Below, piece by piece: positions 57,646-64,000 of a stretch of DNA of 64,000 bases. Source of the DNA: Cornus controversa (taxonomy: Eukaryota; Streptophyta; Magnoliopsida; Cornales; Cornaceae); NCBI GenBank assembly GCA_026545225.1, contig CM048845.1, positions 77,399,033 to 77,463,032 on the forward strand, given 5' to 3'. The translations under genes were made by a program, and so were the position numbers. Numbering within the stretch: the first letter of the stretch is position 1; each line of letters begins with the position of its first letter. Under the pieces are notes generated by a model. That model did no database searches. It saw only the letters and a program-made list of their open reading frames with translations, and was not told the origin of the DNA.

Positions 57646-58461
57646 CAGAGCGGTGAGCTCGCTTTCTTTTTTCATCTGCAGTTTTACAATTGTTCTCTCA
57701 ATCTATAAGCTATTTCATCTCAATTTTCTCTCTTTAGATAGTTTGGCCATCTCTCTTTATAAGAGTACACTGCACCTGTTGGACTTCCAGATCTACTATG
57801 CTTAGGTAATATATGTTGGATTTGGAAAAAATTCTGTGCAAATATATGTTTTGATTTGATGTTGATGGGTGTTAACTTATGTTGGATTTGGGGAAACATA
57901 TGTGCATAACATTTTTTTATGTTAATTTGTTCAATTGATGTGTGCAATTTTTTATAGGTAAACCTTAAAACTATTTAGTCTATTTGCGATTTAGAACTCT
58001 ACTATGTGCGAAAAGATTAAAGAGTTTGTTTATTCTATCTTATACTAAAACCATACCAGTGTTTCTAAAGTTGTAATAATGCATGAGAGATGTTTGAAGT
58101 TTCTTTTTAAAGAGTTTACAAAAAGATTGGAGTTGCTAAGTTACAATGCATAAAGAAATTAATATTTTGATTGCTTATATTTTGATTTCCTGAATTCTTG
58201 GTATGAACTAATAGTTATAAATAATTGACTGGAGTTATAAGACACATAAATTATTTGAATGGGATTAGATCAATTGCTTTAAAAAACTAGAATGATGTTT
58301 AACTAATTCATCCTATAAGTTTTACTTGTCAGTTGAATCCTATTAGAATAACAAGTTGGAACATGTTAACAGGTTTGAGGATAAGTTGTAGGATAGGTTC
58401 TGTAGGGGTTCTTTGTTAATTTTTATAATAATAGCAATAAATATGGTATTGAACACAACTG
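57646..58461. other. Intergenic DNA, no gene seen
   Basis: AT-rich. A degenerate duplication around ATATGTTGGATTTGG (57808, 57872) is the only structure noted. Confidence 0.4.
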
Positions 58462-58979
58462 TGAGGGATCGAGAGAAGTGTATCCAAATGAAAGAGAAGC
58501 AAATAGAGCTAATTATTTAGAACTGTAGGGAAGGTGTGGATGTTTGCCTTGTAATAAAGTCCTCGGGTATCCCCTTGCATTTACTCGGGCTCCTGTATTT
58601 ATAGGAAACAGGCCTTCCCAAGTCATGCCCGATGAATTCGAACCAGGGTTGGTTTATGACTAAGACCTAAGATATTTAGGTCATAATGTCCTAAACACCT
58701 AAGGGGTCAAAATTTTTATTTCAACATGCCTTTTATCTGGCCTAGTGTGTTAGTTATTTTAATGCATTAAATACATACGACCATATCGCAGTGGCAGTGG
58801 TTGAGCCTATTAATGACTCTCTGTGAGAGTCATTAATAATGATTGTAAGGGCCTCTGTCACGACAATCATACTAGGCCCATTGAGTTAGTTAAGATTTCT
58901 TTATTACTCATCCTCCAATCCACATTCTTTCTAAATATTCCATTGAAGTCCTTGTCATATCGTTATAGGGAACCTACCA
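58462..58979 (-). repeat. Candidate Tat-like LTR
   Basis: A minus-strand TATA box CTATAAATACAGG near 58595 and the purine tract GACAGGGGAGA (58980-58991, minus) just beyond the right border mimic the layout of element B. Borders TGAGGGATCG and CCTACCA are guesses, and no partner LTR or target duplication was identified. Confidence 0.35.
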
Positions 58980-59029
58980 ATCTCCCCTGTCACACAATGA
59001 GGCCTGTTAATGCTTGAGAACAAGTTTTT

Positions 59030-59720
59030 GAGGTTTGTCTCGAGGTTTAAGTGACTTGACATTACGTCGGGTGCTTGGAATGGTGCTTGAGAAGTGCGTC
59101 TCAAGTTTTGGGCAACACACGAGAGATAGGTCTTAAGGCTTTGAGTGGCTTGTCTTTGTGTGAAGGCTTGAAGTGATGCTTGAGAGATATGTCTTAAGTC
59201 TCTAGTGGTGCTTGAAAGATAGGTATCTAGGCTTGAGTGACCTGTCATTATGTTAAGGCTTGAAGTGATACTCAAGAGATTTGTCTCAAGGCTTAGGTGG
59301 TGCTCAGGGCTTGAAGTGATGCTTAAGAGATGTGTCTCAAGGATTGGGTGGTGCTCGAGAGATGGGTCTCGAGGCTTGAGGGGCCTGTCATTGCGCCAGG
59401 GCTTGAAGTGGTGCTCAAGATACGAGTCACGAAGCTTACATGGCCTAATTGTTGTCAAGGCTTGAAGTGGTGCTCTAGGGATGAGTCTCGAGGCTTGCGT
59501 GGCCTGACATTGTGTTAGGGTTTGAAGTGGTGCTCGAGGGATGAGTCTCGAGGCTCACATGGCCTGACATTGTGTCAGGGCTTAAAGTGGTGCTCTAGTG
59601 ATGAGTCTCGCGGCTTACGTGGCCTGAAATTGTGTCAGGACTTGCAGTGGTGCTCGAGGGATAAGTCTCGAGGCTTGAGTGGTCTAACATTATGTTACGA
59701 CTCGAAGTGGTATCTCGAGA
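59030..59720. repeat. 60-bp minisatellite
   Basis: Units containing GCTTGAAGTGGTGCTCGAG, GATGAGTCTCGAGGCTT and GGCCTGACATTGTGTCAG. Copies from 59400 to 59700 keep an exact 60-bp period (59400, 59460, 59520, 59580, 59640, 59700); units to the left are diverged and irregular. The 20-codon period keeps several plus-strand frames open (59250-59785), which I regard as spurious. Confidence 0.9.
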
Positions 59721-60985
59721 GAGAACGTTTCTTTATCTTTTTTGACTTTCTAACGCTGATTATATGGTGGCTAACTACAGATTGACTTTTTAACTTTCTA
59801 AATAGCAAGGTATTCATGACACCTACAGGTTCGAAGGTGGGTTGTAGGAAGATGGTCATTGAAGAACCTTAGAGTTCTTAGTTTCCTGTGCATGAGATAC
59901 TAGTTATGGAGATGTGACTGTACAACAGGGGTATAATAATATTCCATCTTTGATACAGATTAGAATTGCTAATGATAATGACCTAATTATACATATTAGA
60001 ATTGCTAATAATCATGCAGATTCTTATGAAAATATGGTGACAAGGGATAATTATATAAGTGTGGGGGATGAAGGAGTGGCAATAAAGATCAGTTGAGATC
60101 AATATGGCAATGTTTATGTCCTGCCTTCAACTAACATTCCCAACCATAATCTCACAGTATGCTCTATAATAAGGTGAGAGTTCTTCTATATTTTAAATTT
60201 AGTTTAGTTTATACATTTGCTTCTATTGTCTTCGGGCCTCTGGTGTGTTGCATATGTTTTCTCCATTAATTTAGAACAAACTTAAAATATAGCACACACC
60301 ATGCTTGTGCATGCTTGCCGTTGTAGTTTCATGCAACAAAATTCTCCCATGAGTGTTGAACTATATGTACTTGGTCATTTAGCATTCACAACACCCCTAT
60401 TTAAATTATTTTCCATTTTATCCAATAAAAATGTAATCATGAATAATTTTTATTTTTCGTAAATGGACAAGTGTTCTCTCAATGCTTTTGGTGAGCTTAA
60501 CAGATGACCTTGCTCCAACATATAAGAAAGATTATTTCATCTACTAAAGCAAAATTGTAGATATGTTTCAGTACTTTTGATGCAAAAATGAGTATATTAA
60601 GAAAGTGTATGACCAATGTATGCTCAGCATTATTGGTATCCACTAGTTAATTCATAATGATTCTTTACATTTATTCCATGTATTGGTAATTCATTTTTCA
60701 TCTAATAGCTTGTGAATGAAGACATAGGTACAGAATGTTGTGAATGCTTTGCTTAGTCTATATGGGACTACTACTAATCTTATTAGTTACCTCGCCAAAA
60801 AATATGAAGGAAATGCCTTTGCTGCAATAAATGTTACCACTTGACAAGGCACTTGCTACCTTACACCCCTTATCAAAAATGTCTTAGCAAAAGCTCATTC
60901 GGGAAAATATTGGATAATCGATGCCTTTTTCACAATTTACTTTATTGTAATTATGAACCGAAGGGACATTTCCTTTATATATACT
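59721..60985. other. Intergenic DNA with possible unidentified exon remnants
   Basis: 59896-60162 reads TVQQGYNNIPSLIQIRIAN then, after one stop, QYGNVYVLPSTNIPNHNL; at 60730-60830 VQNVVNALLSLYGTTTNLIS. Both look coding-like but match no family I know. The rest is AT-rich and empty. Confidence 0.3.
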
Positions 60986-61392
60986 TCTTCATGTACACCA
61001 CCACTGGTAAACACTAGAATAAATGGTATTCACTGGGCCAGGAGCACCTCCTCGAGTAAAAGCTTCCATAGCTGGTCGATCAAAATGAAGATCCCAAATT
61101 GCATGAGCAATAGGTCTTATATGTAAAGGGTCTTGTACACATGACTCTCAATTTCCTTGCCAAGCTACAAGAAACAGACTTTCAGAAGTCCAAAGAGAAA
61201 TTCTTGTTAATTGCCCGAAGTGAAAAACAAAAAGATTCTGATATAGACATTCCAAAGAGAAATTCTTGCTAATTGCCCGAAGTGAAAAAGAAAAAGATTC
61301 TGATATAGACGTTCCTCGATAATATCATCATGACTTTTCAAGTCATGTGCGGTAACAATACCAAACCAAATAGGACGAGTAGTGGGTCACTT
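60986..61392 (-). pseudogene. psaB: Plastid psaB insertion (NUPT), 5' part of the gene
   Basis: On the minus strand: [78 protein letters not shown] and SVYQWW, the N-terminal quarter of the photosystem I P700 apoprotein A2. The first ~15 codons and everything after YQWW are missing. Stops and a 62-bp internal tandem duplication (61190-61251, 61252-61313) disrupt it. Given the nuclear repeat context this is an old plastid-to-nucleus transfer. Confidence 0.88.
61190..61313. repeat. 62-bp tandem duplication inside psaB insert
   Basis: Two copies beginning CCAAAGAGAAATTCTTG and ending GATTCTGATATAGAC, differing at a few bases. The duplication therefore arose after the transfer. Confidence 0.88.
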
Positions 61393-62177
61393 CTTGATGA
61401 AGAATTGAGTAGTTGATCATTTTTTATGCATGCATTGAATTACAAGATTTTTTATTGTACTTAATGCAATAATTATCTTATGCCGTTATATTTTATGGTT
61501 GAAAGGAGTAAATTTGAATTAGATCCTGTGAAGCATGCTTAATATAATTTTAGGGCTTAATTTAAATAAATTGTACAATACCTAGGATGTATTTTACCAC
61601 ATGGTGCCTCCTTCAATGAAAACCTAGCATTCTCACTGGTAATAAAGACATGAGGAGTTTTCAAGAGAAATACTGTGTTTTCATTAAAGGGAGAACCACG
61701 TGACAAAATACCCGCAGAGTATTGCATACTTTCTCATTAATTTGAGAGGGTTTTTCATTCTCATCCAAACGGAAAATTAGTGTGAAATAAAAAATGTAAG
61801 CATATAAAAAGAGAGAAGAAGAAAAAAAGAACAAGTATTTTGTAAGCATATTGTCTTTAAGTTAACAATCACCAAAGAAAATTTAGAAGTAAGTGTGATT
61901 AGGTGATATATTGCATGTTTAATATTGATTTATTGGATAATAAATAACATTTGATTTTTGTGCAATATTTTTGGACAACTCCAAACATGTTTTCTTTGTT
62001 CTGTTTTACTTTTTTTACAACATTTGCACATCGTCAAACATTTTTTCTGTTTTCCTCAATAACAAAGCAACACAATATGTTTTTCTCTAAAATACTTTTA
62101 CAAAAACAACAACAACGCCAAACAAGGTCTTAACAAATTGTTTAAGGAAGAATCCATAAATTTGAGTATACTATATC
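61393..62177. other. AT-rich intergenic DNA
   Basis: No gene seen. The open frames 61661-61849 and 61951-62133 are Phe/Ser-rich low complexity. GCCAAACAAGGTC near 62115 resembles a MITE end without a found partner. Confidence 0.4.
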
Positions 62178-62808
62178 TAGGGCTGCAATTCGAATGGGTT
62201 GAATGGGTTAGAGGTACAACTCAGGCTCAACCCTACATATAAAATGTTCAATCATAACCCAACCCTAACCCTACTTCCAACCCTAACCCAACCCTTCTTT
62301 AAATTTTTAAATTCGGGTTTGTAACTCGGGTTGAGATTTCGGGTTAGAAAGTCGGGTTAATTCGGGTTATCTATATCACAAATCTCTATGTTGAAAATTT
62401 AAAATGATCTTTAATAAATTTCATATTAGATTACTCCTAAACACACAAAAAATTAAGAACTTAATGGAAATTTCTAAAAAAATTACAAACAAAATTTTAA
62501 GAAATTAATTATTTAAAGTGGTAACATACAATAAATTAAGATTTAAATAAAGGAAGTTGAAAAGAAAAAGGTTATCTTCATTTGAATATTATATATAATA
62601 TATTTAAAATAAAAAATATGTATAAAAATAATATTACAATTCGGGTTCGAATTGTTGGCACCTCAACCCAAGCCAACCCTAATTGAGTTCGGGTTAAGAT
62701 TTTTCAACCCAAGCTCAACCCTAATTGTAAAAGTAGTTGTCCAAGCCCGTAAAAAATCGGGCTGGGCTCGGATTAGGTTCGGGTTGCCCAACTCAAGTTG
62801 CACCCCTA
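62178..62808. mobile_element. hAT-like MITE, 631 bp
   Basis: Ends TAGGGCTGCAATTCGAATGG and (reverse-complemented right end) TAGGGGTGCAACTTGAGTTG. The 8-bp flanks ACTATATC (62170-62177) and ACTAGATC (62809-62816) differ at one base. Subterminal repeats of CGGGTTNNNATTCGGGTT and AACCCTAACCC types are abundant. Non-coding. Confidence 0.75.
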
Positions 62809-62859
62809 ACTAGATCTGACAAATTAATCTTCGAATGAATTTAATATGGTCCATGAATG

Positions 62860-63660
62860 TAAGTGGGGTGGCAACTCGTGTTCTTGTTTCGTGTCAATCT
62901 ATGAATATTCTACTAAACAGTTTAACTCTAACCAGACCCATTTAATAAACGTGTCAAAGACCTTCAACACTAACCCAACCCATGTATTAAACGTGTTATA
63001 CGTGTGACCTGTTAAATAAACATGTCCTATAATAACATCGTGTCAGAGACCCTCAACACTAACCCAACCCGTTTATTAAGCATGTCATATGTCAACCCAT
63101 GTAACCCGTTTAATAAATATGTCCTATAATAACATTTTTAATCCATTTAACTTATATGATATGAGTGTGTCCACTCCTAAAAATATCTCTAAAGATCATA
63201 TCTCAAATAAAATACATATATATACATAAACTCTAAAATCAAATTATATTATAAATTTTGTACATTACATAAAATCTAAAATCAAACTATGTTATAAATT
63301 TTGTATCTATATATAAACTCCAAAATCATACTAAGGTTTTTCAACAATTGAGAAGATACCGTAACAATCTCATCTTATGCCTACATCAGTTCTGTAAACA
63401 AACAAATAGATTATATACAATTGCAATATATATAACTATGTATATATAGGTTTGAATAAAATCAGAATACATGAATAACTTATGTCCTAATCGTGTTGCA
63501 GGTTAAACAACTTATACCCAAACTCAACACAATTTTTGTGTATTATGTTTGTGTCAATTCATTTATTCAACATGATTGTTTATGCCAAATTCAAATCCGC
63601 TTAACTTGTCTTATATAGAAATTTGATACCGTTAAATGTAAGAATACTAAATGCGACAAA
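62860..63660. repeat. Degenerate hAT-like sequence with tandem duplication
   Basis: GTGGGGTGGCAACTCGTGTT near 62869 looks like one end of a further element of the TAGGGGTG type. Duplicated blocks with CACTAACCCAACCC and AATAAACATGTCCTATAATA lie at about 62965-63030 and 63057-63125. No second end or target duplication could be assigned. The remainder to 63660 is AT-rich. Confidence 0.4.
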
Positions 63661-63954
63661 GTAGTCTCTTTAACATGAAGTTTGTTTTCCGCACTGTCAC
63701 TTAGATGATAGAATCTTTTTTTTTTTTAAATGTATTTTACAGCAATATATTACAATATTTTGGTAAATAAGAGTGATAATAGTCTTCTCAAAAATAAAAA
63801 ATTAAAAACGACATAAGGTTGGGTACGGGTTGACCCACTCATTTAGTAGCCCGGCCCTTTTATGACCCGTCCTTAAAGAGCATGATCCGTTAAAGCCCGC
63901 ACATTCATCACCAATGTAAGACACCAAAACCCTATTTTTTTGCATTCCTATTTC

Positions 63955-64000
63955 GGCCCTGTTTGGCAGAGCTTTTGCTTCGACTTTTATGCAGAAGAAA
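63955..64000. mobile_element. Start of a MITE cut by the window edge
   Basis: GGCCCTGTTTGGCAGAGCTT is a common plant MITE terminus; the rest is beyond the window. Upstream, 63815-63905 carries GGGTTGACCC- and GGCCC-type motifs of another decayed element. Confidence 0.4.

Overview
The window is plant nuclear DNA, almost certainly from an angiosperm with a repeat-rich genome. It is AT-rich, has no intact host gene, and is built of nested LTR retrotransposons, DNA-transposon remnants and decayed fragments of plant genes (neurochondrin, RBOH NADPH oxidase, an LRR receptor kinase, KEG, Mo25). A plastid psaB piece lies near the right end. No species can be named.

Layout. 1-9 kb: AT-rich DNA with a long-TIR MITE (1684-2618), two hAT-like elements with 8-bp target duplications (5794-7183, 7509-8074) and decayed LTR-like DNA. 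9-27.9 kb: a composite of gene fragments (LRR kinase, neurochondrin, RBOH) that ends at 27869 in a Helitron-type 3' terminus. Its neurochondrin exon is split by a 15.5-kb Athila-type Ty3/gypsy element (A1, 10921-26420, minus). A1 itself holds a 4.5-kb gag-only element rich in tandem repeats (B, 12743-17287) and, inside its right LTR, a 3.06-kb LTR-type insertion (22181-25237). 29-31.9 kb: KEG and Mo25 exon fragments upstream of a CACTA terminus. 33.5-53.2 kb: a rearranged Athila cluster. A plus-strand family-C fragment, a minus-strand A2 element (gag, protease, reverse transcriptase, RNase H, env-like ORF; integrase deleted), a minus-strand C' fragment, and a gag-pro element A3 are joined so that the A2 flanks do not match. 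53-58 kb: decayed LTR DNA, a Ty1/copia gag split by a solo LTR, and a TRIM. 58-64 kb: a 60-bp minisatellite, the psaB insert, and more hAT-like sequence.

No coding region looks functional for the host. The retroelement frames carry stops or deletions, and A1, A2, A3 and B all lack integrase, so any later movement would have needed enzymes supplied by relatives. Target duplications and interruptions give a relative order: Helitron-like composite, then A1, then B and the 3.06-kb element. The most notable points are the probable gene-capturing Helitron and CACTA, the repeat-bearing gag-only element B, the shared pol-less structure of A1 and A3, and the ectopic junctions around A2. All family calls come from reading motifs by eye; no database search was run.
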